From Endoryza foliicola (GTDB lineage Bacteria; Bacteroidota; Bacteroidia; Chitinophagales; Chitinophagaceae): a stretch of 64,000 bases of DNA. The translations under genes and the position numbers were made by a program. Under the pieces are notes generated by a model, which was given only the letters and a program-made list of their open reading frames with translations, searched no databases and was not told the origin of the DNA. The stretch spans positions 1,922,001 to 1,986,000 of the forward strand of contig OZ245715.1 in assembly GCA_965226965.1 (NCBI GenBank). The letters run 5' to 3'. Shown in pieces: positions 33,938-42,156 of this stretch; position 1 is the stretch's first letter; each line of letters begins with the position of its first letter.

Positions 33938-34282
33938 TTATCGATGAAGAGACAACTTCACATTTACCAAGTTCAAGTTGGTACGAACACCTGATGGCTT
34001 TACATTCGTCTTTAAACCTGGTAATATAACAATGGTATTGCCCTTTCTGTAAGTTACTACTGCATTCACCGAAGTAAAATTCATAGTTTTAACCTTACTG
34101 AGACTGAGCACATTGTTGTAAATTCTGCCGGCTTTAAGGGAGAATCCGGGAGTGGTTTTAACAGTACTTAAACCTACTGCGGCAGCTTTATTGCTTTTTT
34201 TGTTATCTCCACCGCCACTACTCGCTGCAGCTAGTGCTACAACTCCAACCAGCGCAAGGCTAACGATTGATTTTTTAAGCAT
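33938..34282 (-). CDS. Small secreted protein, unknown function
   Basis: 114 residues from ATG 34282 (MLKKSIVSLALVGVVALAAA); a longer reading from 34321 crosses the promoter element and is unlikely. A signal peptide is followed by a Gly/Ser/Lys-rich spacer (SSGGGDNKKSNKAA) and a beta-rich tail with repeated short strands (LKAGRIYNNVLSLSKVK, VVTYRKGNTIVILPGLK). It resembles no family I know. A TAnnTTTG element lies 37 bp upstream on the same strand. It is convergent with the gene at 33270-33926. Confidence 0.65.
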   Translation of the reverse strand: MLKKSIVSLALVGVVALAAASSGGGDNKKSNKAAAVGLSTVKTTPGFSLKAGRIYNNVLSLSKVKTMNFTSVNAVVTYRKGNTIVILPGLKTNVKPSGVRTNLNLVNVKLSLHR

Positions 34283-34318
34283 GTGGTTAAATTTTAAAGT
34301 AGAGATAATTAACATAAG

Positions 34319-34326
34319 CAAAATTA
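34319..34326 (-). promoter_or_regulatory. Candidate -7 element (TAATTTTG, minus strand)
   Basis: CAAAATTA on the plus strand reads TAATTTTG on the minus strand. Predicted start about 34315, 33 nt before the small secreted protein gene. Confidence 0.4.
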
Positions 34327-34345
34327 TACAATTTTTTTCTAAACC

Positions 34346-34371
34346 TCTGACATATATATGTACGTGTCAGA
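34346..34371. promoter_or_regulatory. Palindrome, possible operator
   Basis: TCTGACA (34346-34352) and TGTCAGA (34365-34371) form a perfect 7-bp inverted repeat with a 12-bp spacer. The spacer overlaps the self-complementary CATATATATG (34351-34360). It lies just upstream of the minus-strand promoter element of the small secreted protein, the usual place for a dimeric regulator site. Confidence 0.4.
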
Positions 34372-34445
34372 TGCCAAAAAGTTACAGATTTCACAAAAAA
34401 ATCTAAAAATAATGATGTAAAACCTTTCTCTTTAGTTGGCTCAAA

Positions 34446-34611
34446 CGTTAAAAAGTTTAACGAAACACTCGAATTGTTTTTGAAATCAGCCATTATGCGC
34501 TGATTATTAACGAGTTAACTAAAGAACTTTTTTTGAGTAGAATTTTGAATGGGGTAGTGAAGCTTTTCTTGAAACAATAAGGTTTGAATGTAAACGCCTA
34601 TTGTTGCTTTT
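34446..34611 (+). ncRNA. Candidate structured RNA or attenuated leader
   Basis: This part of a 416-bp gene-free gap holds several nested complements. CGTTAAA (34446-34452) faces TTTAACG (34456-34462), a palindrome. ACTCG (34467-34471) pairs with CGAGT (34511-34515) around AATCAGC (34484-34490) / GCTGATT (34499-34505). A terminator-like hairpin, AACAATAAGG (34573-34582) / CCTATTGTT (34597-34605), is followed by TTTTT. It may be an independent small RNA or an attenuator in front of the TPR gene at 34699. No matching promoter was found. Confidence 0.35.
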
Positions 34612-34698
34612 TATTGGGTACACTGTTTTAAACAAAAGTTAATAAATAAGGCTTGGACTCCTCCAATTATCTGATTATCTTACAATAAGCTCCGTTAC

Positions 34699-36117
34699 AT
34701 GAAAGAAAACCCACATCAAGACCGCGACGAAATAAAAGACCTTGTCAAGCAATTTCAAGCTTTGAAGAATGGTCGCGCCCACAGGTTTCTCGACGAAGAT
34801 GCTTTCGAAAAAATCATTGATTATTACGACGATATAGAGGACATACCTCAAGCCCTAGAAGCAGCAGAATTGGGGGCAGAACAGTTTCCCTATTCATCAG
34901 CCCTTCTTATCAAAAAGGCAGACTTGCTCATTGCCACTCGAAAATACCACGAAGCATTAGAAATACTTCAAAAAGCAGAACTTCTCGACAGTAACGATAT
35001 CAATCTCTACATATTAAAAACTGATGTGTATTTAGCGCTCGATCAGCAAGAAAAAGCCGTAATACTTCTTGAGGAAGCGCTGGAACATTTTGAAGGTGAG
35101 GAGAAGATTGAGTTATTATTCGAGTTGGCTGATGTGTACGACGACTATGAAGAATTCGATAAAATTTTCGATTGCCTTCGTTGGGTACTAGAGCTGGAAC
35201 CTACCAACGAAGAAGCACTTTATAAGATCTGTTTTTGGACCGATTTTACCGGCAGAAATGAAGAAAGCATCAAGTTGCACCAACAAATCATAGATGAGTT
35301 TCCTTATTGTGAGTTGGCATGGTTCAATTTGGCTGCTGCTTATCAAGGATTAAAATTGTACGAAAAAGCAATTGATGCGTATAAATATGCAGTGGCTATC
35401 GACGAGAAGTTTGATTATGCCTACCGCAACATGGGAGATGCTTATATCCGGTTGAGAAAGTACAAAGAAGCGATTGAGAGTTTGGAAAAAGTATTGGAAC
35501 TCTCCCGTCCGGAAGATGTGATCTACGAAGCCATTGGTCACTGTTACGATCGATTGAAAAACTATGCGCAGGCCAGGTTTTACTATAGAAAGGCTTCGCA
35601 TTTGAACCAAGAAGATGTAAAGCTTCAATATAAAATTGCGTGCACTTACATGAATGAACAACAGTGGACGCAAGCCATCAAGCATTTGGAATCTGCATTA
35701 CAATTGTTCCGCATGCAGCCTGAATACAATTTGGCCATGGGTGAATGCAAAACCCAATTGGGTGAATACAAAGACGCATTGCAGTATTTCTCCAATGTTG
35801 TTCGTCAACGCCCCAAAAACGTAAGTGCATGGGAAGCCTTAATTCGTTGCCTATATCTGGGCGAATTTCATGATGATGCGTATGAGCAAATTGAAGTGGC
35901 GCTGAAAATGACCGAACAAAAGCCGCTGTTTTTATACTACAAAGCACTCCTCTTACTTGAAACAGGTAGATCCAAGGAGGGCCTGCTTCAATTGGAAAAA
36001 GCGCTCATTGCTGCTCCGAAACAGTTAAAAAAGATTATCGACCTAAGTCCATCCATTCTGCGAAACTCCCAAGTGGTGGACCTTATAGCCCGTTTCAAAA
36101 AGAATAAATCTATTTAA
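34699..36117 (+). CDS. TPR-repeat protein
   Basis: 472 residues, cytoplasmic (no signal peptide or membrane helix). It consists of about twelve tandem tetratricopeptide-like repeats of roughly 34 residues, for example YHEALEILQKAELLDSNDIN, LAWFNLAAAYQGLKLYEKAI and YAYRNMGDAYIRLRKYKEAI. TPR proteins are protein-binding scaffolds. Proteins of this size and start (KENPHQDRDEIKDLVKQF) lie beside comA in many Bacteroidota as far as I recall, but the function is not known. It ends 89 bp before the comA start, with a separate promoter element for comA in between. Confidence 0.88.
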   Translation: MKENPHQDRDEIKDLVKQFQALKNGRAHRFLDEDAFEKIIDYYDDIEDIPQALEAAELGAEQFPYSSALLIKKADLLIATRKYHEALEILQKAELLDSNDINLYILKTDVYLALDQQEKAVILLEEALEHFEGEEKIELLFELADVYDDYEEFDKIFDCLRWVLELEPTNEEALYKICFWTDFTGRNEESIKLHQQIIDEFPYCELAWFNLAAAYQGLKLYEKAIDAYKYAVAIDEKFDYAYRNMGDAYIRLRKYKEAIESLEKVLELSRPEDVIYEAIGHCYDRLKNYAQARFYYRKASHLNQEDVKLQYKIACTYMNEQQWTQAIKHLESALQLFRMQPEYNLAMGECKTQLGEYKDALQYFSNVVRQRPKNVSAWEALIRCLYLGEFHDDAYEQIEVALKMTEQKPLFLYYKALLLLETGRSKEGLLQLEKALIAAPKQLKKIIDLSPSILRNSQVVDLIARFKKNKSI

Positions 36118-36162
36118 CAAATAGGATTTTAGCCGGAATGAATAACACAGCGAAAATCTTAG

Positions 36163-36170
36163 TATTTTTG
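36163..36170 (+). promoter_or_regulatory. Candidate -7 element TATTTTTG of comA
   Basis: Matches TAnnTTTG. Predicted start about 36174, 33 nt before the ATG. Confidence 0.45.
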
Positions 36171-36206
36171 CGCATTATTTTTTTAGACAAGACTAAGGAT
36201 AACCAC

Positions 36207-36980
36207 ATGAATTTCAATCTTACTCAAATTCCCGATCGTCAACAAAAGCCTCGTACCAACGGTATTACTATGGTGATGGATAAAGGCTTAAGTATTCCTG
36301 AAGTACATAATTTCTTGAGTGTTTCCGGACCGCATGTAGACATCGTGAAGTTAGGTTTCGGTACCTCATTTGTAACGCCCAACTTGAGAGAAAAGATTGA
36401 AGTGTACAAGTCGTATGGAATGCCTATCTATTTCGGGGGCACTTTATTCGAAGCATTTTTAGTGAGAAATCAATTTGAAGATTATATAGCTGTTTGCAAA
36501 GATTACGGCATTGAATACATGGAAGTAAGTGATGGATCAATTACCATTCCTCATGCCGAGAAATGTGGTTATATCGAAAAACTCACCAAACATGGCAAAG
36601 TGTTAAGTGAGGTGGGAAGTAAAGACGCTACCCATATTATTCCCCCTTACAAATGGATTGAACTGATGAGTGCTGAGCTAAGTGCCGGTGCGTCCTACGT
36701 GATTGCTGAAGCAAGAGAAGCCGGTAACGTTGGTATTTATCGAGGTAGTGGTGAGGTAAGGGAAGGGTTGGTGCAAGAAATTCTTACTCAAATTCCTGAA
36801 GAGAAAATCATATGGGAAGCACCTCAAAAAGCGCAGCAATTGTACTTCATTGAATTGATCGGATGCAATGTGAATCTTGGTAACATTGCTCCAACAGAAG
36901 TAATTCCTTTAGAAGCAATGCGCATTGGATTGAGAGGCGATACTTTTCACTTATTTCTTTCAAAAGAAAATTCACAATGA
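36207..36980 (+). CDS. comA: Phosphosulfolactate synthase
   Basis: Adds sulfite to phosphoenolpyruvate to make phosphosulfolactate. 257 residues from ATG 36207 (MNFNLTQIPDRQQKPRTNG). It shows the TIM-barrel features of ComA: NGITMVMDKGLSIPEVHNFL, VDIVKLGFGTS, PIYFGGTLFEAFLVRNQ and VGSKDATHIIPPYKWIELM, ending with NLGNIAPTEVIPLEAMRIGL. ComA makes the first step of coenzyme M synthesis in methanogens. In Bacteroidota it is more likely to feed sulfonate metabolism such as cysteate and sulfonolipids, which is inference. aroE overlaps its stop by 4 bp. Confidence 0.92.
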   Translation: MNFNLTQIPDRQQKPRTNGITMVMDKGLSIPEVHNFLSVSGPHVDIVKLGFGTSFVTPNLREKIEVYKSYGMPIYFGGTLFEAFLVRNQFEDYIAVCKDYGIEYMEVSDGSITIPHAEKCGYIEKLTKHGKVLSEVGSKDATHIIPPYKWIELMSAELSAGASYVIAEAREAGNVGIYRGSGEVREGLVQEILTQIPEEKIIWEAPQKAQQLYFIELIGCNVNLGNIAPTEVIPLEAMRIGLRGDTFHLFLSKENSQ

Positions 36981-37708
36981 AAAAATTTGGATTAATAGGA
37001 TATCCTTTAGGGCACTCTTTCTCAAAAAAATATTTTACTGAGAAGTTTGAGAAAGAAGGCATCGAACAGGCTCAATACGATACCTATCCTATTGAATCCA
37101 TAGAGTTGTTACCGGCTATACTGGCTAATAATCCCGAATTAAAGGGCTTAAACGTAACCATTCCTTACAAAGAACTGGTAATACCTTACCTGCACAAAAA
37201 ATCACCGGTTGTCCAAAAAATAAACGCTTGTAATTGTATCAAGGTTGTAGATGGAAAGTTAGAAGGACATAACACCGACGCAATTGGATTTGAAGCTTCC
37301 TTAAAAGCCGCTTTTCCTAATTTGCCATCCAAAGCACTGATCCTTGGAACCGGTGGTGCTGCTAAAGCGGTAGAATACGTATTGCAACAGAATAAAATAC
37401 AATACAAATTTGTTTCTCGAAAACCCTCTGCGTATTCATTTTCTTACGAGCAAGTAACTCCTGCAGTGGTGAAAGAATACAAACTAATCATCAATACTAC
37501 ACCTTTGGGAATGTTTCCGCATGTAGTGGAAGCACCTCAAATTCCCTATGAAGCACTTTCGAACGAACATTGTTTATACGACGTAGTTTACAACCCCGAG
37601 AAAACCTTGTTTTTACAGAAAGGAGAGGAGCGCGGTGCGGCAATTAAAAATGGACTTGAAATGTTAGTGCTTCAGGCAGAAGCTAGTTGGAAGATTTGGA
37701 ATAGCTAA
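36977..37708 (+). CDS. aroE: Shikimate dehydrogenase
   Basis: Reduces 3-dehydroshikimate to shikimate with NADPH. The 243 residues start with GLIGYPLGHSFSKKYFTEKF and contain the substrate motif NVTIPYK with catalytic Lys65, GHNTDAIGF with Asp101, and the NADP-binding LILGTGGAAKAVEY. It is shorter than E. coli AroE (272) as in other Bacteroidota. It begins in the ATGA overlap with comA. Its last 4 bp overlap the convergent thioesterase gene. Confidence 0.95.
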   Translation: MKKFGLIGYPLGHSFSKKYFTEKFEKEGIEQAQYDTYPIESIELLPAILANNPELKGLNVTIPYKELVIPYLHKKSPVVQKINACNCIKVVDGKLEGHNTDAIGFEASLKAAFPNLPSKALILGTGGAAKAVEYVLQQNKIQYKFVSRKPSAYSFSYEQVTPAVVKEYKLIINTTPLGMFPHVVEAPQIPYEALSNEHCLYDVVYNPEKTLFLQKGEERGAAIKNGLEMLVLQAEASWKIWNS

Positions 37709-38136
37709 GCGGAGAATTTTAATTTTACTTCCTTCGGCAATGCGGCCACTTTTCGAGTGGCGTAATTAAAACATACCATTCCTGTTTTTGCAATACAAGC
37801 TGGCACCCAATTGTTGGATTCCCATTTATAGATCACGTAAATCAAATCAAAGCTTACTCTCGTTATATTAGCCGTAGTTACCGCTATTTCAAGTTGATCG
37901 TTTGCCAATACTTCTTTTTTGTACTCTAAAGCAGCATCTCCCATAATTAAACTTACACCACCTAATTCTAGTTCAGTGTAGCCCATCGATTGTAGAAACA
38001 AAACTCTAGCCTCATGGCAATAAGTCAAAAAACGATCGTTTCCAACATGACCACCATAATTTAAATCCGTGATTCGAACAGTGAGCGGAGTTCTAAACAA
38101 GAAATGTGATGGGATATCAATTTTTATACGCGACAT
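37705..38136 (-). CDS. Hotdog-fold acyl-CoA thioesterase (YbgC/4HBT type)
   Basis: 143 residues. The N-terminal strand is followed by the catalytic-loop motif RITDLNYGGHVGNDRFLTYC, whose Asp-x-Asn-x-Gly-Gly-His arrangement fits the 4-hydroxybenzoyl-CoA thioesterase family, and a helix EARVLFLQSMGY. The beta strands end with FDLIYVIYKW and KTGMVCFNYATRKV. It likely hydrolyses short or medium acyl-CoA; the substrate is unknown. It is the last gene of a minus-strand operon, 1 bp after the anti-sigma-like gene. Confidence 0.85.
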   Translation of the reverse strand: MSRIKIDIPSHFLFRTPLTVRITDLNYGGHVGNDRFLTYCHEARVLFLQSMGYTELELGGVSLIMGDAALEYKKEVLANDQLEIAVTTANITRVSFDLIYVIYKWESNNWVPACIAKTGMVCFNYATRKVAALPKEVKLKFSA

Positions 38137-38137
38137 G

Positions 38138-39031
38138 TTATTGAGCCTCGTTTAATAGTTCCAAGAGTTCGAGCGCATCTAAAAAATTAGTGGCTCCGGG
38201 GTTGAACTCCTGATTGTACAAAATTGTTTTCTTCCAACGATCAAATTGCCACTGCCAAATGCCGTTCTTTCCCCACATCAATGGATGTGCAGGTCCGTTA
38301 GTTGAAGAAGTATGAAGGTAATTCAGCTGATGTAGAAATTTCGTTGAAATGCGGGTAGTGCTACCATCTGGAGCAGTTACGCTTATATAGTTTCCTTTGA
38401 TCGATTGCTTCAACAAGTCGGTATCGTAGATAATATTTCCTTTGGAATCCTTTATTAGTGGAGCATTGATTTCTGCTACTTCATCAGCTGTAACTTTTTC
38501 AATGCTGCTAATGTCACTCGATGGAAGTTCTAAGTCTTCTGTGTTATCATCAGGATTGCTTACCGCAATCATTTCAGGTTGAACCGTAACTGCTGCACGT
38601 ACCGGAACATATTTCTGAACAGAACTTATTTGGAACGGGTTTTTTTCAATAGCCTGATTAATGGCCGAGGTGAGCGGTTGAAATATTGGAGCGGTCAATT
38701 TTTTTTGCTCCGCAAAAATGGCGGAGGTTTTTGAAAAATTTGATCGAAAAAGCCAGATACCCAAAACTGCAATAGCTACTGCAGCTGCGGCATAGTACCA
38801 AGGTCTAATTGAAATAACCTTACCGGGTTGTTTATTGTTTTCTTGTAGGGCAGCCTCAATGGACTCCCAAGCCAAAACCGGCGGCGTTAATTCGAACTGA
38901 GCAATACGTTGCCCTATTTCTTGTTCCTTATTCAAGGGCGTTTCGTTAATGGCAGCCGCAATAGCTTCCCACGAACCTGCTGGAGGGTTCATTTCAGCTT
39001 GTTGCAACTTATTTCTTAACGATTCACTCAT
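38138..39031 (-). CDS. Anti-sigma-factor-like membrane protein
   Basis: 297 residues. The N-terminal cytoplasmic region has a duplicated motif, MNPPAGSWEAIAAAI (14-28) and LTPPVLAWESIEAAL (48-62), each with PP and Trp at matching positions. One transmembrane helix follows (about 78-95, WYYAAAAVAIAVLGIWLF) and then a periplasmic region of about 200 residues of unknown fold. It starts in an ATGA overlap with the ECF sigma gene. A single helix with a cytoplasmic N-terminus next to a sigma factor gene suggests an anti-sigma factor. The zinc anti-sigma signature is absent, so the assignment rests on context. Confidence 0.75.
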   Translation of the reverse strand: MSESLRNKLQQAEMNPPAGSWEAIAAAINETPLNKEQEIGQRIAQFELTPPVLAWESIEAALQENNKQPGKVISIRPWYYAAAAVAIAVLGIWLFRSNFSKTSAIFAEQKKLTAPIFQPLTSAINQAIEKNPFQISSVQKYVPVRAAVTVQPEMIAVSNPDDNTEDLELPSSDISSIEKVTADEVAEINAPLIKDSKGNIIYDTDLLKQSIKGNYISVTAPDGSTTRISTKFLHQLNYLHTSSTNGPAHPLMWGKNGIWQWQFDRWKKTILYNQEFNPGATNFLDALELLELLNEAQ

Positions 39032-39618
39032 ATCGTACGGCGGATTTTATTGGTCTCGTTTAAATATTCTTTCACTCTTTTGGCAAGGATACCTTTGGCT
39101 CTTGCTAGTTGACTTTTACTAGTGCCTTCGCTTATTCCAAGTAGCTCGCTGATTTCTTTGTGGGAATATCCCTCCACTACATACAAGTTGAACACAGCTT
39201 GGTAGCCAGGCGCCAGCTCGTGAATCATTTTCAGAATGTCTTTTTCTGCCAATCGTTCTAGTGCCGTAATATCATCTTCATCGGCAACATCCATATGCTT
39301 TTCTCCAATAGAAGTTTGCGGCAATGATTTCTTGCGAAATTGTTCAATGGCTGTATTCACAAAAATTCGACGTATCCAACCTTCTAAAGACCCTTCAAAG
39401 CGAAACCTATGAAGGTTTTTGAATACTTTAATAAATCCATCCTGTAAGAGATCCTGAGCCGCTTCCTGATTAGAGGTATAACGAAAACAAACGGCAAACA
39501 TTTTAGGAGCAAATTGCTCATAAAATGCTTTCTGCATGCGGGCATCTCCCCGTATGCACCCTTCAACTAAGTCGGATTCCGGTATCAATTGGTTGCTTGT
39601 ATGGTCTGAATTTGGCAA
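39028..39618 (-). CDS. ECF-type RNA polymerase sigma factor
   Basis: 196 residues. Region 2 spans about 30-105 with FCFRYTSNQEAAQDLLQDGF, VFKNLHRFRFEGSLEGWIRR and IFVNTAIEQFRKK. Region 4 spans about 130-185 with GYQAVFNLYVVEGYSHKEIS and ELLGISEGTSKSQLARAKGI. Region 3 and a long N-terminus are missing, as in extracytoplasmic-function sigma factors. It should direct RNA polymerase to a small regulon under control of the membrane protein encoded just downstream with a 4-bp overlap. It starts 2 bp after rdgB ends. Confidence 0.94.
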   Translation of the reverse strand: MPNSDHTSNQLIPESDLVEGCIRGDARMQKAFYEQFAPKMFAVCFRYTSNQEAAQDLLQDGFIKVFKNLHRFRFEGSLEGWIRRIFVNTAIEQFRKKSLPQTSIGEKHMDVADEDDITALERLAEKDILKMIHELAPGYQAVFNLYVVEGYSHKEISELLGISEGTSKSQLARAKGILAKRVKEYLNETNKIRRTI

Positions 39619-39620
39619 GA

Positions 39621-40223
39621 TTATGCGTGTATTCCGTTGTTCGTATTGTTTTTCAAGAACTTAACTAGTTCACTAGCTGCTTTGGTTCTATGACTGATGG
39701 CCGTTTTCTCCTGCGTAGTCATTTCCGCAAAACTCCGTGTTTCACCATCAGCCATGAAAATAGGATCGTAGCCAAACCCTTTTTCTCCTCTTCTCTCTCT
39801 CAGTATTTCACCTTCACAGATACCTTCAAACTGATGTTCTATACCATCCCATATAATAGAAATTACCGTTCTAAACCGTGCTCCTCTATTCTCTTTCCCT
39901 TCCAAACCCGCTAACACCTTTTCAATATTGGCAGAAAAATCACGATGCTCGCCCGCATAACGTGCACTCTTTACACCCGGCTCTCCATTTAACGCATCAA
40001 CTTCCAAACCCGTATCCTCGCTAAAGCAAGGCAGCCCGGTTAAACGGTAAATGGTCTGAGATTTCTCGCGCGCATTTTCTTCCAAAGTTGCATGAGGTTC
40101 AGGAATATCGATATCAATTCCCGCAGCCGATAAAGAAATGACCTCAATGGCATCGCCAATGACGGCTTGAATTTCCTCAACCTTATGCGCATTGTTGGTT
40201 GCAAAAATCAGAGTGGTAGGCAT
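39621..40223 (-). CDS. rdgB: XTP/dITP diphosphatase (RdgB/HAM1)
   Basis: Cleaves non-canonical purine nucleoside triphosphates such as dITP and XTP to monophosphates and pyrophosphate. The 200 residues start TTLIFATNNAHKVEEIQAVI and contain the catalytic region CFSEDTGLEVDALNGEPGVK, SARYAGEHRDFSANIEKVL, a GEKGFGYDPIFMADGE loop and the ending HRTKAASELVKFL. All motifs of the family are intact. It sits in a tight minus-strand operon, 4 bp after the upstream gene and 2 bp before the sigma factor. Confidence 0.95.
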   Translation of the reverse strand: MPTTLIFATNNAHKVEEIQAVIGDAIEVISLSAAGIDIDIPEPHATLEENAREKSQTIYRLTGLPCFSEDTGLEVDALNGEPGVKSARYAGEHRDFSANIEKVLAGLEGKENRGARFRTVISIIWDGIEHQFEGICEGEILRERRGEKGFGYDPIFMADGETRSFAEMTTQEKTAISHRTKAASELVKFLKNNTNNGIHA

Positions 40224-40227
40224 AGGC

Positions 40228-40818
40228 TTAAACGTTAAAGATCGTTTTTAAGTTATTCCACAATTTCATTTTTAATTCCTTAACCGTAGGATCGCTTGTT
40301 GCTAAATAACCGAGATCTGGTGCTGACAAATAAGTAACTTGATCGTGTAACTGTATTTTAAAATCAGGAAATACAAAAGGCAATGCCAATTTCTGCTGAT
40401 CTTGCCCGAAAAGCATCACCACTTGTGGCGACATGCTTTTCTTAATGTCTCCCATTGTAAATTCTTGCTTGGCTGTATTGATGATGGCCACGTCTGCTAA
40501 ATTCAACCTACAAGCCCCCAACATCTTACTTAACATCTCCAAAGCCAGATCGCTAATATGAGTGTCTTTCTCGAAACGCACCAATAAGCTCACTTTTCGT
40601 TTGTGCTCACCCAAATAACGGGGCACTCGAAGTTCTTCGGGTACTGGCTTGGGTTGTTCTAATGTTGATCCGGCTACTTTATTTACCGTTTTGGGAACGG
40701 TGCCTTCCTCCTCTGACTTCAATTTTGGATTGTTTCGCTCTTCTTCCAAACTCACCAAACTGCTCTTATACAGATCAGTTAGGGTAACAGTACTAATATT
40801 TAAATCTTTGAAACTCAC
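40228..40818 (-). CDS. Conserved-type hypothetical protein
   Basis: 196 residues, soluble. The N-terminal 65 residues look disordered and rich in Glu, Lys and Pro (ERNNPKLKSEEEGTVPKTV). The remainder appears folded: EHKRKVSLLVRFEKDTHISD, ALEMLSKMLGACRLNLADV, AIINTAKQEFTMGDI and LPFVFPDFKIQLHDQVTYLS. I do not recognise the family. It is the first gene of the operon with rdgB and the ECF sigma factor, 4 bp before rdgB. No promoter motif is obvious upstream. Confidence 0.7.
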   Translation of the reverse strand: MSFKDLNISTVTLTDLYKSSLVSLEEERNNPKLKSEEEGTVPKTVNKVAGSTLEQPKPVPEELRVPRYLGEHKRKVSLLVRFEKDTHISDLALEMLSKMLGACRLNLADVAIINTAKQEFTMGDIKKSMSPQVVMLFGQDQQKLALPFVFPDFKIQLHDQVTYLSAPDLGYLATSDPTVKELKMKLWNNLKTIFNV

Positions 40819-40979
40819 CGAAATCGTTTTAAAATCAATTGCTTTGGCAAAAATGATGATTTTGAGCGGGTTTGCGAAATGTTAAGCATTGTTTTATATG
40901 CTAACATTTGTTAGGATTTTTGCCTCCTTTATTTGCGAATGAAGATCTTAGTTTGTTTATTTGCATATAATTTCTTTAT

Positions 40980-42044
40980 ATGGTGGAAACATTTAATATA
41001 TCTGTTAGCAAGGTGGCTTCTAGCAGATTGAAAAACCTGTCTCTGGAAAATCTCCCTTTTGGCAAGCATTTTACGGACCACATGTTGGAAGCTGATTATG
41101 AAAATGGCGAGTGGACCAACGTATCTATTAAGCCCTACCAAAATTTGTCTTTAGCTCCTTCATTGGCGGCTATTCACTACGGACAAGCCATTTTTGAGGG
41201 CATCAAAGCGTACAAAAATGCAAATGGAGAAGCCAATATTTTTCGTCCATACGACAATTTTAAAAGATTCAATAAATCTGCAGCGCGACTAGAAATGCCC
41301 GCAGTGCCGGAAGAGATTTTTATCGAAGGAATGCGTCAATTGATTGAGATCGATAAAGACTGGATCCCAGCAATTAAAGATCATTCTTTATACATCCGTC
41401 CGTTCATGTTCTCTAGCGACGAATTGATTGGTGTAAAACCTTCCGATAAATATAAATTCATGATCATTTTGAGCCCCACCGGTCCATACTATGCGGCTCC
41501 AATGAAAATTTATGTTGAAGAACGTTTTACACGTGCTGCTCCGGGTGGTGTTGGCTTTGCCAAAGCAGCAGGTAACTATGGCGGTGCCATGCACGCAACT
41601 GCAGAAGCTCGCAAAAAAGGATATGATCAAGTGCTGTGGACTGATGCATTTGAACACAAAGTAATTCAGGAGTGTGGTACCATGAACGTGTTTTTCATCA
41701 TTGGAAATACGGTGGTTACTCCTGACTTAAGTACCGAAACCATTCTTGCCGGAGTAACTCGCGACAGTGCAATCACGGTTTTCAAAGACCTTGGTTACAA
41801 TGTAGAAGAAAGACAAATTACGATTGACGAAGTGATTGCTGCATACGATAATGGAACTTTGAAAGAAGTATTTGGAACAGGCACTGCAGCTACCATTTCA
41901 ATGATCCGTGAATTGACGTATAAAGACAAAGTGATGAGTTTTGATACCACTACTTGGAAAGGATCGCCTGCACTGAAAGCAAGATTAGACGCCATTCGTG
42001 ACGGTCAGTATCCCGATACACACAATTGGTTGTTCAAGATTTAA
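40980..42044 (+). CDS. ilvE: Branched-chain amino acid aminotransferase
   Basis: Transfers the amino group in the last step of valine, leucine and isoleucine synthesis, using PLP. The 354 residues are of the class IV aminotransferase fold. Motifs are LAPSLAAIHYGQAIFEGIKA, the PLP lysine Lys195 in GGVGFAKAAGNYGG, KGYDQVLWTDA, IQECGTMNVFFIIGN and EVFGTGTAATIS. The size fits the eukaryal-like BCAT subgroup seen in Bacteroidota. It is divergent from the orf196 operon. No promoter motif was found. Confidence 0.95.
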   Translation: MVETFNISVSKVASSRLKNLSLENLPFGKHFTDHMLEADYENGEWTNVSIKPYQNLSLAPSLAAIHYGQAIFEGIKAYKNANGEANIFRPYDNFKRFNKSAARLEMPAVPEEIFIEGMRQLIEIDKDWIPAIKDHSLYIRPFMFSSDELIGVKPSDKYKFMIILSPTGPYYAAPMKIYVEERFTRAAPGGVGFAKAAGNYGGAMHATAEARKKGYDQVLWTDAFEHKVIQECGTMNVFFIIGNTVVTPDLSTETILAGVTRDSAITVFKDLGYNVEERQITIDEVIAAYDNGTLKEVFGTGTAATISMIRELTYKDKVMSFDTTTWKGSPALKARLDAIRDGQYPDTHNWLFKI

Positions 42045-42156
42045 TTCAGTTCAACAAAATAGTTTGCATACCCATTCATCGCATTTGATTTTGAATCATT
42101 GTGATTAATGGGTATCTTGTTTTTACCATGATTGTTAAATATAAAACCAACTAACC

